NCBI GenBank assembly: GCA_000711775.1
Contig: ARYC01019331.1
Location: forward strand, 1 to 64,000
Reading direction: 5' to 3'
Length of the DNA: 64,000 nucleotides
Origin: Oxytricha trifallax
Lineage: Eukaryota; Ciliophora; Spirotrichea; Sporadotrichida; Oxytrichidae
Shown: piece by piece, positions 37,010 to 48,499 of the stretch
Layout: each line of letters starts with the position of its first letter
How positions within the stretch are numbered: position 1 is the first letter of the stretch
Position numbers and translations under genes: made by a program
Notes under the pieces: model-generated
Databases searched by the model: none
What the model was told of the DNA's origin: nothing
Seen by the model: only the letters and a program-made list of their open reading frames with translations

Positions 37010-37280
37010 ACTTAAGAGGGAAACCGGACCAACAACAACAAAGAAAGCTGATGTAGTTTAGGGCGAGGGAAGTGGTCCCCCAGGAACAAACCAGTACTAG
37101 TATTGCTGCAAAAACAGAAGCTAGCGCATAAGAGGTTAGTTCTATAACTACTAAGTCGATTCCTGATGACGACAACTCCATGGATATCGATGCCTACGAA
37201 TTCAAGAAAACTACTCAAAACTCCAACATTGAAAAGAGCATCGACGACATCTGGAAAATATACGACAAGGACAACAACAA
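37010..37280 (+). CDS. Putative segment of a different gene (EF-hand protein) inside IES 4
   Basis: The stretch reads RGKPDQQQQRKLMQFRARE, then DDDNSMDIDAYEFKK and KSIDDIWKIYDKDNNK, which matches the start of an EF-hand (helix, then D-x-D-x-N loop) that stops abruptly at an ACAACAACAA run. Composition is GC-richer and codons more varied than the channel segments on either side. It happens to be in frame with segment 4 but interrupts the channel sequence, so I interpret it as a macronuclear segment of another gene nested in this IES. The rest of the EF-hand gene was not found in the window. Confidence 0.5.
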
Positions 37281-37289
37281 AAAATAAAA

Positions 37290-37426
37290 AAAATCAGACT
37301 GCCGACCACACTGGAGGCGCGGGATATGCCGCCCTAGAGAACACCTTAGTTGCAGGTAAGGACCGAACTGGCAGTCCTCAGTACCTGCAAAAATCTTTGA
37401 GAAACCTAATGTATATACATAATTAA
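37290..37426 (+). CDS. Second coding-like piece in IES 4
   Basis: In another frame from the preceding piece it reads DHTGGAGYAALENTLVAGKD and RTGSPQYLQKSLRN, with balanced codons. It may be a second segment of the same foreign gene. No family recognised. Confidence 0.35.
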
Positions 37427-37554
37427 CTAATTTAAGGTATAGTATATTTAATAGTATTAATAGTAATAATTAAATTATATATTAAGTCTAGAATATTTTA
37501 TTTCTAGATTTTTAATTTCACTTGCCTATAGCGATTATCTATCTATCTAATTTG

Positions 37555-37863
37555 ATAAATATTCCAGATACACTAAATAAAAAGAATTTTATCAAAAATC
37601 TCAGAGACTCTCCAAATCTTGAATATTTTGAAACCGAATTTATTTAAACAATTCTCAATTTCAAATGGGAGAGATATGCCAAAAAGTTCTTCATTAACTA
37701 ATTCTATCTTTACTTGGTATTTTTGATAAGCTATATACTTGATCTCTATTTCTTCACTATACATGCAGATGCAGAATAAGATTCAAGAAGTATTATACAA
37801 CAACTTGTGCTTAAGCTAACTTGTATTGGCTATTTGCTACATTAAGAATCTATTAGAGCCATT
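37555..37863 (+). CDS. Cation channel gene, segment 5 (S1 and first half of S2)
   Basis: Reads NLEYFETEFIQTILNFKWER, then a hydrophobic helix FINQFYLYLVFLISYILDLY (S1), and LVLKLTCIGYLLHQESIRAI (start of S2). It ends at ATT (37861-37863), where TBE C begins at once. The ATTAT at 43846-43850 and 44430-44434 is the conventional pointer; joining ATT to 44433 gives SIRAIIMVFIEYYELL in frame. Confidence 0.88.
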
Positions 37864-38002
37864 CAAAACCCCCAAAATCTTTTCAGTAGTTTGATTTAGT
37901 TTTTGATTGATAAAAGTAGACTAATAGTGCATATTTTATTAGGGTTTTAATAGGGTTTATGTAGGGGTTTAATGTTTAAATATTAGCAATTCAAGTGAGT
38001 AT

Positions 38003-40406
38003 ATGCAAGGTTTTGTGTCAGTTTATGACAGTAAGTATATAGATTTATTGTTTAAGTTGCTTTATGGATGAGATGATTTTGGTGATCAACTAGACCTATT
38101 CTTAATTATACATCTATATCATGGCTGCTCCATAAATTTCCTGCTACAGATTGGTCTCACTGCCTATTAAAGAGACAGTAACTTAATTCCAAGCCAAAGA
38201 AACCCTTAATATTCTATCAGCAACATATTGCTTATCTTATTGGGTGTTGATATCACGACGTCCCAAGGTCCCAGATGATGTTAGGGAGTCCCAGGTTCTT
38301 TCCGGACGTCCCAGACTTGTCAGGACATTTCAACTCATAAATACATAGAATAATAAACCCAAAATCCCTAAAACCCCATGATAAGTTTTATATGTGTTTA
38401 ATTGTTGAGTTGACTGGATTCACTTTTGTTAAGAAATATCATTTTTACTTTAATTATCTAAATATGAAAGTTTTATTTGATCTATTTTCTATAATCAATT
38501 AAATTTTTTATCTCATGATTATATATATGGTAAAGCATTTTTGTTAAAAAAGAAAAGTTTGAGTGGTATTTTTTTATGTTATTCATTTTTCTCGTAAGTA
38601 GTCACTTCAATTGATTTTTTCTTTTTAATGAAATTTAATTATTGAACATTTAGAAAGTTGGCATTTATGCATAATTTTTTATATAAATTTTAAACGTTAA
38701 TTATTTTTAAATTCAATTCAATACTTTCGTTTCTTTTAGCTTGCGTTCTTTATTATGATATTTTTATCCAAACACAAAAAAAATTAAACTTAAGTAAAAT
38801 TTAATTAAAAATATTTTTAAAATAAGCTGTTTTAAGGTGATTTATAGCTACAATCTTCTAATCTCTTCGTTCTAAAAGTAGAATAAATGGATTTTAATCT
38901 TAAAAAATTGTATTAAAATTTCTTTATATTCTTAGTCACCTATTAATTATGAGTATCTTATAAGAGGTCAACCCAAGTGAAATGTAGAAAATTTTGCAAA
39001 AACTGTAACAAATTTCAGAGTTGATTTCCGTATTTTATCAATTAAATTAGCACTAAATATGTCTTAATTTAAATCGTACTTGTACTAAATCCCATTAATT
39101 TTAATTTCTAAACCAATGTAAAATTACCAAACCTTGATTAGTTCCCAATTGAATATATTGAAGTTTTAATGGAAAAGTTTAATTTTAGTCAAAAGCCCAA
39201 TTGGTATCATGTACTAAATACTAAAACTATATTTGAACAAAAGAATTAAAAAAATCAAAAAAATGCAGTCTCAAGAAATTAAAAGAAGGAGTTTTCATAA
39301 AATTTAAATAGTTTAATTATATAACTAAGCAAAAAAATGCGATTTCATTTAAATTTTCATACATGGTACATTTCTACATAAATTAATCTAGATGTAGTTA
39401 TAATAAAATATAAAAGAATAAAAATATCCACCATTAAATAATCAATAACATTGAATCTAATATAAAAATGAAATTAATCAAAAAAGACCCTAATCCCCAA
39501 CAACCCTTTTATAAATAAAAACACATATAAACTAAAAAGGGGTTTTGGGGTCTTGATAATTTTAATATTAATGAGTTGGGACGTCATGAAATCACTTGGG
39601 GCTACATGACGTCATTTGGGACGTCTTGATGATCCTGTGACACCCTGACGTTAACGCCCATCTTATCAATAATAAGACTCTTAAATACTGGGCTCACTTC
39701 TCTGGCCTAGAGAGCTGTGATGTTTCAACGCCTATTTCCTGAGCTTCACTTCTCTGCTAAATCTATAGCGAACATATATAAAAAGAATGAAATATCTTAC
39801 AAGAGAGTCAATCGCATTAAGAGATTGATTGACTTTAATGTTCCATTTTAAAAGGATAATTTAAATTATGTATTCAATTAAATGCAGAGGGCTTAAGAAC
39901 TTAATATAAAGTTGATACACACTGATGAAGCTGTATTTACATTCAATACATTTATATCAAGGTCTTGGTACAAGAGGTATAGTAACATAGAAGTTTATGA
40001 TCAAAAGGCTATGGTATAAACTCATGCAATCCTTAGAGGAATCAGTGGCTTAGAGACTTATGTTATCCACCCTCATTTTATAAAGACTGAATAATATTTT
40101 AAGTTTTTACAATAACTCAGAGACAAATACGCTGACTAAGAGATTATTCTGTTCGTTGATAACTTATCAGTTCATAAAACTAAAGACTCAAGGAAGGAAT
40201 ATGAAAGGCTAAACATAACACCTTTATTTAATTTTCCTTACAGCCCTCAGTTCAACGGAATTGAATTATATTGGGTGTTATTGAAAAGTCATTATAAGAA
40301 ATTGCTGCTCTACTATCAGATGCATGATTTAAAGATAGATACAGCCGATTTTATTAAGAATGCTGCTAAGAGAGTCAGTGATGAAAAAGCTAAAGTATGT
40401 GCTTGA
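38003..40406 (+). pseudogene. TBE C DDE transposase, split by a 1.4-kb insertion
   Basis: Starts MQGFVSVYDSKYIDLLFKL. It is interrupted at 38,241 and resumes at 39,661 with YWAHFSGLESCDV-like sequence; later blocks HTDEAVFTFNTF (first Asp), LFVDNLSVHKTKDSRKEYER (second Asp, the frame intact here unlike A and B) and PQFNGIELYWVLLKSHYKKL (Glu). Stop TGA 40404-40406. Other small breaks occur. Confidence 0.85.
38241..39660. mobile_element. 1,420-bp insertion with GACGTCCC-rich ends
   Basis: Ends TGGGTGTTGATATCACGACG and, in reverse, TGGGCGTTAACGTCAGGGTG; target duplication TCTTAT (38235-38240 and 39661-39666). Several GACGTCCC/GTCCCA motifs cluster within 110 bp of each end. The interior is AT-rich with no gene, so it is non-autonomous. 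Confidence 0.85.
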
Positions 40407-40439
40407 GAAAAGTTTTAGATTTAAGCGTAAAGGTATTTT

Positions 40440-41187
40440 CCTTCTCTTTCTTATATTTCTCTAAGGCTTACATGTTTCTTCTCTTAGTACCAGCTCTAGC
40501 ATCGATGTTCATCTCGTCTAGCTTTCATAAATCTTTCAAAAGTCTCTTACTCAATTCATACTTTGCTTAAGACTTTCTCTCTGTTTAACTTGCTTCGCTC
40601 TTTCATCAAGTAAATAGCAGTGCCAGGTTTTTCTATAAAATTAAAAGAATAAGCTTGCTAGAGTTGAATGGATGCTTCTGCTGTTCCTAGAGCCTGGTGT
40701 CACTGATTTTAATTCCCTGCTTCTCTTCTTCTTTAGGAGAGATGCTGGTTCGTTTCTTATGAGCTTCTTAAATAAATTCATTTAAGTACTCAGGTTTCAG
40801 AATTACAAGAACACCGAAGAAGAAATTTCTCTCTGGCAACTTATTAGAGAGTTGTTGCTTTGATGGAAGGTATAGAGCAACATCTGGATCACTCATAGAA
40901 TCATCGTAGAGATTTGTAACTGAAATTTCTGGGTAGTTAGGTATCTCTATCATCTTTATTACATTAGTCTTAAATGCTTTTTTATCTTCGCTTAGCAAAG
41001 CTTTTAAGAATGAAATTTTTGTTCCCTCCTGTGTTGGCAAGAACAATCCAACAATCATGAATATATTAATCTTAGTTAAGAACTTACCTTGCTATACCAA
41101 ATATCTATAGAGGTCCTCTTTACTTCGAAATTTTCCTATCAAATCTTGAGATTTAATTCTCTTCATTGCTTCATTCATAGACTCCAT
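40440..41187 (-). CDS. TBE C 22-kDa protein gene
   Basis: Start at 41187 (MESMNEAMKRIKSQDLIGKF). It reads through YLVQQGKFLTKIN, GLFLPTQEGTKISFLKALLS, IEIPNYPEISVTNLYDDSMS, ALYLPSKQQLSNKLPERNFF and VILKPEYLNEFI in one frame, the cleanest copy of the A-D subfamily. A TGA in the C-terminal part (about 40,695) and later shifts break the basic tail. The C-terminus abuts the transposase end tail to tail, as in all copies. Confidence 0.75.
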
Positions 41188-41728
41188 TTGCTTCCTCTTT
41201 CTAAAAATTTAAATGAAATTTCAAATTGTTTATATCCATTCTGAACTTAAAAATAATTTACTACTAAATAGGGAGATCCACTTGGAGGTCAACCTTGAAA
41301 GATATGAGGAGAAGCATTGAAAAACTTACTCCAAGTTTCACAAATTGATCTCCATTAAATTGCTCCTAATAATGTTTTAATTATTTTAGAGGTCCTCAAA
41401 ATTAAGTTTGAACTTTATTAGGAGTTAAATTTTGAGGTTAAAACTTAATTAGGAGCATATTAAATTAAAAAAATTTTTATAACTTTACCTCAAAATAAAA
41501 ATCAAACTTGATTTGGAGGACCTCCTAAAAACAAAACTTCATTAGGAGCTTTTTAATTTACTTAAATGTTAAATATACTCAGAAAATATGTCAACTTTTA
41601 GTCTTTTTTGGGGAATTTATTTTCTTTCCTCTCAGCATAGAATCTACCTGAGAGTCCTAAATTCTACTATTATAGTTTTTCTCGGCAGATTTCATCATTA
41701 ATATAATAAAATATATCAGCAAACTAAA

Positions 41729-43685
41729 ATGAGCGCTAACCTTTTGAGAAGAGCGGCATTACTTGGGTAAAGTCAACAAAAATTATCATTCCAGCAACCA
41801 AGAAAAGTAGAGACCAGAGACGCTGGTATTCAGTGGGGGCCTACTTACGACAACTTTTACCAGTCTAGCTTTGAGATTTAAATATAAATTAAGCAGGAGA
41901 TCATCATAGAAGCTGTACAAATTGAGGAGGAGGTAAAACAACCCGCCATAGAGCATTAGTAATTACAGGCCAAAGTAGACTATTAATGCAAAGAATGCAA
42001 TAAAGTTTTGGGGGGGAAATTTCCTGCACTGGTTTATGATAAAAAAAAAATTTAGGGAAGTTTCCTGCACTTTTTTTAATTTTTTAATTTTTTTTTTTAA
42101 AAATAAATTAATCTTTATAACAACTATCAACCAACTTCAGGACTAATTTCATTGTTATAATTATACTTTAATTTATTAATTAATAGTCAATATCTATCTT
42201 CAGATTCCCAAAACTTTGACAATTTTCATCTGATATTTTTAGATTCTTTCTTTTAAATATTATATTGCTTTACCATTTTAATTCCAAATATTAAATCCAA
42301 TTGTTTGTGTATTTCTTATTCAATTTATCTTTTTCTTACCATTCCTATATAATGTTAGACTATGTTTTCTTGAGCTACTTCAAAGATAGACAATATGCAT
42401 AAAATTTAATGGGTCATAAAAATATTAAATTTGTTTATTTATGTAAAATTTATTAAATTTAACATAAAGAAAAAAACAGTGCAGGAAACTTCCTCGAGTG
42501 CAGGAAACTTCCCCCCCCAAAGTTTTTCTCTACAAATCAACTTACAAGAGACATTTAGAGATATACACAACTATTTGCCTAGGTTATATCTAAAGTATCA
42601 AAAGAAGGATGGGAAGTATATCTGTGAGTTCTGTGAGAGGCCATATTCTTATACAAGAGACCTCAAAGTGCACTTAAAGAAAAAACACAATTAAAGTTTT
42701 GTCTTTATTCATGAACCTACAGGGAATAGATTCCTATAAAAAAGAAGATCAAGAAATTCTGTCGAGTCTCTTAGAGTTGAATTATAAAAAAAAGTAAGTC
42801 AAAATGAAGAAATCTGTCAAGAACTTTCCTGTCAATGAGATAAATAAAATATTATTAAAAATTGAGGCGATAAAGATTCCATTCTTAAAAATTGCATAGA
42901 TTCTTGTCTTGAAAGCTGCCTCCCTCTTGAGGATAAAGTAGAGAAGAGAGTCATCACAGATGACTAATATGCCTATAAATTAAATCCATTCAATTACTTC
43001 CTTGCGGATGACAAGTTCTAAATGGAATTTGCTAATGAGAATAATACTCTATAGAAGGCAAAGTTTAGAGAGTGGAAGCATATTATTTATCTAGATGCTA
43101 TACTATTTGGAAAAGATCATGTTACATTTAGACTTCCTCTTCTCGAGAAGACTTACAGAGAATACTTATCTGACAATAGATGCCAAAGATAAATTGGCTA
43201 GATAGTGCAGCAAATAGTTGAGGGTATTGAAGAGCTTCACAAGCTTGGTTATTTTCAAAGAGACTTAAAGCCAGAGAATATCATGATGAACTCTTAGAGT
43301 TTATATTATTGATTTCAACAGAGCTGATAGAGTACAAGCCTCTGCATTAGGAAAAGTATACGGTACTCATAGATATTTCCCAGAGAGAGAGGACTGGAGA
43401 GATGGAGACACTTAATGTGATATCTGGGTTCTAGCAGTAATAATAATAGAGAGCGACATGCCAAGAAACGATTACTTTAGCTGCAAGGGTGAGAAAGATT
43501 CTAAGTAAAGAATCAAGCAATACTTCGAAAAAAATAAAATAAATGGAGACCTCAGAGACCTTACATACTCTGCAATAATCAAACCAAGCAATGAAAACGA
43601 AGTAACGCTAGATACAATCAAACAATAACTTAGAAAGATAAAATTCAGAGAACTACCGCATGACTATAAGCTTATGTCTGTATAA
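41729..43685 (+). pseudogene. TBE C zinc-finger/kinase gene, split by a 509-bp insertion
   Basis: Starts MSANLLRRAALLG. First finger begins DYQCKECNK and is cut by the insertion at 42,010; the second, YICEFCERPYSYTRDLKVHL, is intact at 42,618-42,690. The kinase part has FQRDLKPENIMM-like sequence, YIIDFNRADRVQAS and GTHRYFPEREDWRDGDT. The end of the frame is displaced relative to the other copies, so 43,685 is approximate. Confidence 0.75.
42010..42518. mobile_element. 509-bp MITE-like element, GGGGGGGAA ends, 8-bp target duplication AAAGTTTT
   Basis: Inverted ends GGGGGGGAAATTTCCTGCAC and GGGGGGGAAGTTTCCTGCAC. The GAAGTTTCCTGCAC motif is repeated once more just inside each end. Flanks AAAGTTTT at 42002-42009 and 42519-42526. 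No gene. Related to the element at 63,070. Confidence 0.92.
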
Positions 43686-43845
43686 AATATTTATAAACTA
43701 GCTTGCTATACTCACTTAAATCACTAATATTTAAACATTAAACCCCTACATAAACCCTATTAAAACCCTAATAAAGTATGCACTAATAGTCTACTTTTAT
43801 CAATCAAAAACTCAATCAAACTACTGAAAGGGTTTTGGGATTTTT

Positions 43846-44429
43846 ATTATGATTGGTATTTTTATATATTAATTAATTTAAATTTAATCCTCTTTAAGTC
43901 TTTGACTATTAAAGTCTAGTACTTTTGGCAGAGGCGATTTTCTAAATTTTCTTACGCATACAGTAGATTTGATAATATTCAAGATAATATCATATTTAAA
44001 TTTATCAGTTTTAGCTAAGTTTATGATTCAAATTTCCTTTATAAATTTAGAATTGCTTAATAATATATATATATATAAATCTACAAAGAATTAAAAAACT
44101 AAAAGTTTAATACAATTAAGAAAAAAATAATTATTATTTAATAAATTAAGTGTTACAATTCTGAAAATTTATTATAAATCTCAAAGGATTTATAAATTCA
44201 AATAGTTTTTGAATAATGAACTAATCTTGATATAATATATATTAATTCATGAATTAAATTTATTGATTCATAAATCCAGTAAGCTTCAGTAAATTATATA
44301 GTTTGCCGACTCATAAACTTAATAACTGCATTAATTATATTTAAAGTAAAGCACCTTTACAACATTAATTTGATTAATTTTAATATTTATTATACATGAT
44401 CCTTAATTATCAATTTTTATAAAATTGAT
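43846..44429. other. Conventional IES 5 (pointer ATTAT) next to TBE C
   Basis: ATTAT at 43846-43850 and 44430-44434 bounds about 580 bp of AT-rich DNA with no gene. TBE C lies in the first copy of the pointer, so the whole stretch 37,864-44,432 would be removed together. Confidence 0.75.
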
Positions 44430-44798
44430 ATTATCATGGTTTTTATTGAATATTATGAATTGTTGATGATATCAAGAATAGGCTTTGTGAATTATTTTAA
44501 TGATCTTTGGAATGTAATTGATCAAGCACTTACTCTTCTCTATTTTCTTATCGTGATTATCGATACTTAAGAAATAACATATGACGGAATTGTAATTATG
44601 CATAGTTGTACGCTGATTATAATATTCATAAAGCTTTGTGAAGTTTTAAGAGTTTTTTAAGGATTTAGTTACTAGGTGAGTATGTTAAAAGCAGTATTCA
44701 TGGATCTTAGATTTTTCATTATGCTATATGCTTTTGTGGTTATAGTTTATGGATTAATCTTTACACTACTCAAAATTAAGACAAGTGATGAGAACATT
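44430..44798 (+). CDS. Cation channel gene, segment 6 (S2 to S5)
   Basis: Reads IMVFIEYYELLMISRIGFVN then YFNDLWNVIDQALTLLYFLI (S3, with the WN..D motif of TRP/polycystin channels), IMHSCTLIIIFIKLCEVLRV (S4) and FIMLYAFVVIVYGLIFTLL (S5). It ends DENI at ATT 44796-44798, the left target duplication of TBE D. Confidence 0.92.
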
Positions 44799-46256
44799 CA
44801 AAACCCCAAAACCCTTTCAGTAGTTTGATTGAGTTTTTGATTGATTAAATAGACTATTAGTGCATATTTTATTAGGGTTTTATTAGGGTATTAATAGGGT
44901 TTATGTAGGGGTTTAATGCTTAAATGTAATATATATTAGTGTTTTTTAGAGGAGTTATATTTTTACAATTCACTCAAACAATACTTTGGCATCATGAGGC
45001 AACTTTCTTAACTTTATTTCTCCTATCCAACTTACAATTTAGTCTATTGTATGCTCCACTCTATGGTTAAGCTTAATGATTATCTAATCAGCCATATCTT
45101 TATTTTACCTTTTATCTTATTTTAGTCTAAATATTGCTGTATTCTCTGCTTTGAATCTTTCTCTCTCTTATATACATCCCACTTAATATCACCATCTCTC
45201 CAGTCCTCCCTTTCTGGAAAGTACCCAGGAGTACCATAAACGTTGCCAAGTCCTGAAGCTTCAACTCTCTATGATCTATTGAAATCAATTATTACTACTC
45301 TGAGAGGTTTAAAATCAAGCATTATATTCTCTGGCTTCAAGTCTCTATGAACATATCCTTAAGTGTTCAGCTCTTCAATGCCTTTGCAAACATTCGTAAG
45401 AATAAAGGGTAGCTACTTTGGAATCCTTTAATCTTAAATTTAGTCTCTTAAAGTCACTTAATATAGAGGAAGACGAAAAGCAACATGATCTTGAGCAAGG
45501 AGAATTGCATCGAGCTTAATTATAAGTCTGCACTGTCTATCCCTTGCTTTAGTAAGAGCTTAGTACTCATTGACAAATTCCATTTGATACTTGTCATCGC
45601 ATTTAAAGTAGTTGAATGGATAAATCTTCTATGCGAACTGCTTATCAGTTATGACTTTTTTCTCAAACATGTCTCAAGTATAAGATAACTTTCCTTGCAT
45701 TCTTTAAGGTAATTTACATTTAAAATTGGAAGCTTTAGTGCTTGTATCTTCAGAGTGATTTTCACTATCTCAGAAGCTGGAAGGTTCTCACTGCTTTAAT
45801 AAGCTTATTTTCTTTCTTGATTATTTGTTTCAAGGATTCTAAATTTTCTCTTGGCTTTCTTTTTTGAAGGAAGATCTCACCAGTCTCAGGATCTAAGACT
45901 TTAAACTTCTTGCCATGATGGTTTTATATGTGAACTTTTAAATCCCTTGAATAATTATATTGCTTATTGCAATAAGGGCAAAAATATTTTCCATCTATCT
46001 TATCATGCTTAAGATATTTAGCTTGTTAGAATGCTGCTCTAAGATATGGCGCTTAAGAGCAGATTTATAATTGAAGTTCTTCTCGCACTATTCACATAAA
46101 TGTAATGCTTTTATTTCTTTTTTCTCTTCCTCCTCTTCAACCATTTTTATTGGAACTTCGCATTGAATTTCTTAGCTCTGCATTTCTATTTAACAACTGA
46201 ATTGTTATTCAAAGTCTGAGACCTATAGTTAGAGAATTTCAGGTTCGTACTAGGTA

Positions 46257-47761
46257 AACCCCAAAACCCCAAGATGCCCATGAAGGCAATGATTATTAAA
46301 GTAAGTAATTAAGTAATAATGTAATACTAATGAAGTTATAAAGTAATAGTTTGTTTCATAATATGAGTTATTCAAGTAATGAGTAAATTTTTTTTAGACT
46401 TTATCGAATAAAAATTACTTACCCTCAATGATGATAAATCTAATATGGTCATTCCTTGAATTAAATCTTTAGACCGTTTGTAAAATATCTTATTCAAATT
46501 TAGCTTACATAACTTAGCCAGGTTCTACCTCAGTTTTATCAAATTTTTATACTTAATAAGATGTTTTACCTTGATATTAAATAATACTGTTTCCTTAATT
46601 TTTAATTTCTTACTTCTCAAGAACTGTGACTCTTGAGTTAACTATTTTAATATTGTTATTAATAGTTTCCATGCTTTCATTAATCACTTAATAATTTTCT
46701 TCTTAAACTTTGTTAATTATATCGGAAAGAATTTTTATTGTTTTGGTTTATTCGCTATAAAGTGCTTCTTGAGCTTTCAATTCTTTTGGAGTTATTTCTT
46801 CAGATTTAGTAAATTTTTACTGATTTTATGAGAGAATAGCTAAAATTTCTTCAATTCTTTTGTTTAAAATTTAATTAAGTTCTTGGGCACGTTTAGAATG
46901 ATTTGCCAGCTACTCTGACGCAATTCCAATAGTAGGGGATGCTTTCTTAATGTCATCAATTAACAATTTAAAGGCATCTTAAATTTCCTCTATTCCTTCT
47001 CTTATTTATTATTAAATTTAGTTAACATCCAAGTCTTTAACATACTTATCTAATTCTTCAATTCGTTATAAAGTTCTATCAATTTTCTAACTAAGTTTTT
47101 CAAATATTTGTGTTTCCAATACTTCAGGTACTTAAATCAACAGTCTATTGTACATGTTTTTCATGGCATCGGCAGTCATATGTTTGTAATTTGTTGAAAT
47201 TATTTCTTAGACTCTATCTGAATTTAGGTAAGTCCCATCTGAGAAAGTTTGACAATCCTCATTCTCTGTTAGTTTATAATTGGAGCTCAAAGATTCAGAT
47301 TTGAATGGAGCTAGTATGTTACTTTATTGTCCTTATTCAGAATAGCTTTTATTCTTATCACTTTTTGTCAATTAATTATCTTGGTTTTAATTTAAAATAG
47401 GCTTCTTAAATTGATTTCCACTTTAATTTATTTGCAAGTTGTTTTTCCCAGGTGTATTAAATTTGCTTTCGCTTTTTTTATTGTTCAACTTTGCAATCAG
47501 CCAATTCTTATGAGTATTGATGGGGATAATACCAAAATTTTTTTGCAATTCTATTTTTACATCTTTAAAAATTTTTTTTCCCATAATCTTTTATATTTTT
47601 AGGTCCTCTAAAATTTAATTTTTTGTTTCCTCAATCTTTAATTCCTTCTGTTGCTCTTCAGTAAAAAACTTTGCTGTATAATGAGAAGCCTCAGAGGATT
47701 CTCCAATTTATTTTTACTTCTTTCTAATTTTTTACTTTTTTGTCACTGATTGCTTGCTCAT
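46257..47761 (-). CDS. Long coiled-coil ORF of the nested transposon
   Basis: ATG 47761 (MSKQSVTKKQKIRKKQKQIG) with no TGA for 500 codons, TAA/TAG as Gln. N-terminus basic and hydrophilic; from about residue 180 long heptad-like stretches follow (LETQIFEKLSQKIDRTLQRI, IREGIEEIQDAFKLLIDDI, LKAQEALYSEQTKTIKIL). It has no stop before the element end and runs in frame through the telomere-like end into the TBE D kinase frame (QYEPEILQLQ), so the true C-terminus is uncertain: an intron (GTAAGT at about 46,425) or loss of the stop is possible. No enzyme motif. By position it may be a structural partner of the neighbouring methyltransferase and 22-kDa-like proteins, but this is only context. Confidence 0.75.
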
Positions 47762-48499
47762 TGAGATAATTATTTTTTTGTAAAATAAACCCTTTTTATA
47801 GCCCATTATAGATTTAAACTTAGTAACACGAAAGCTAAAAGTCGAAACATCATAAACTTCTACTAATTACTATATATAAAAAAACTAAGTAAATTCAGGA
47901 TTAGTATTTAGCTTCCTTATTTTTGAATTCTTAATACAGCTAAATTTCAAATTAATTTATCAGATATTAAGTTATTCTTAAACTCTAATAAAATCTCCTA
48001 AAGTCTCATGAAATCTACTAAACTATCATAAACTCTACTATTTTCAACTCAATTCTAAAAATTAAAATCAGGCAATTTATTTATAAAATAATAGTAATTG
48101 CTTTTATATAGCTATTCCTAGTTTACTATAAAGAACTGATTAGTAGGGACTTGCTTTGTTTTAACTATTTCTCAAATAAAAATAAGCTAGAAAAAATTTT
48201 ATCAGAAATTTATCTATTACCCACACCATTCTATTTACAAAAAGTAAAAGAGTCAAGCATTATTTTAAGGTTTTTTTCATTCTAAAAGTTTTATAGGTTG
48301 AGATTATATAAATAAATATATTCCAAACTTTTCTAAAAAACTGACAAAAGTAAATGGGAAAAGGTTAGAAGCTTAATTTTAAAAAAGATAGACATTAAAA
48401 TTAAAGTTGGTTTATAAGTTAAATAGGTTACTATACTAAATTAAAAAGTTTTGTTAGTAAAATTAATATGTTTAGCTACTAGAGATAAAAATCTTAATT

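Larger units (their letters stand above)
36998..37554. other. IES 4 of the channel gene (pointer ATAAATA)
   Basis: Eliminated segment of about 560 bp predicted from the repeated ATAAATA and frame continuity of the flanking segments. It is unusual in holding GC-richer, coding-like DNA (37,010-37,430) described separately; 37,430-37,554 is AT-rich. Confidence 0.75.
37864..43845. mobile_element. TBE C, 5,982 bp, carrying two further insertions
   Basis: Inverted ends CAAAACCCCCAAAATC and (reverse) AAAAATCCCAAAACCC; direct target duplication ATT at 37861-37863 and 43846-43848. Orientation opposite to A, B and D: transposase (plus), 22-kDa (minus), zinc-finger/kinase (plus). Without insertions at 38,241 and 42,010 its length would be about 4.05 kb. 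The left duplication is exactly the pointer position of the channel gene. Confidence 0.95.

Noticed and set aside
37861-44434. Scrambling (reordered or inverted segments) of the channel gene
   Set aside because: All nine segments are on the plus strand in protein order, so the locus is interrupted but not scrambled.
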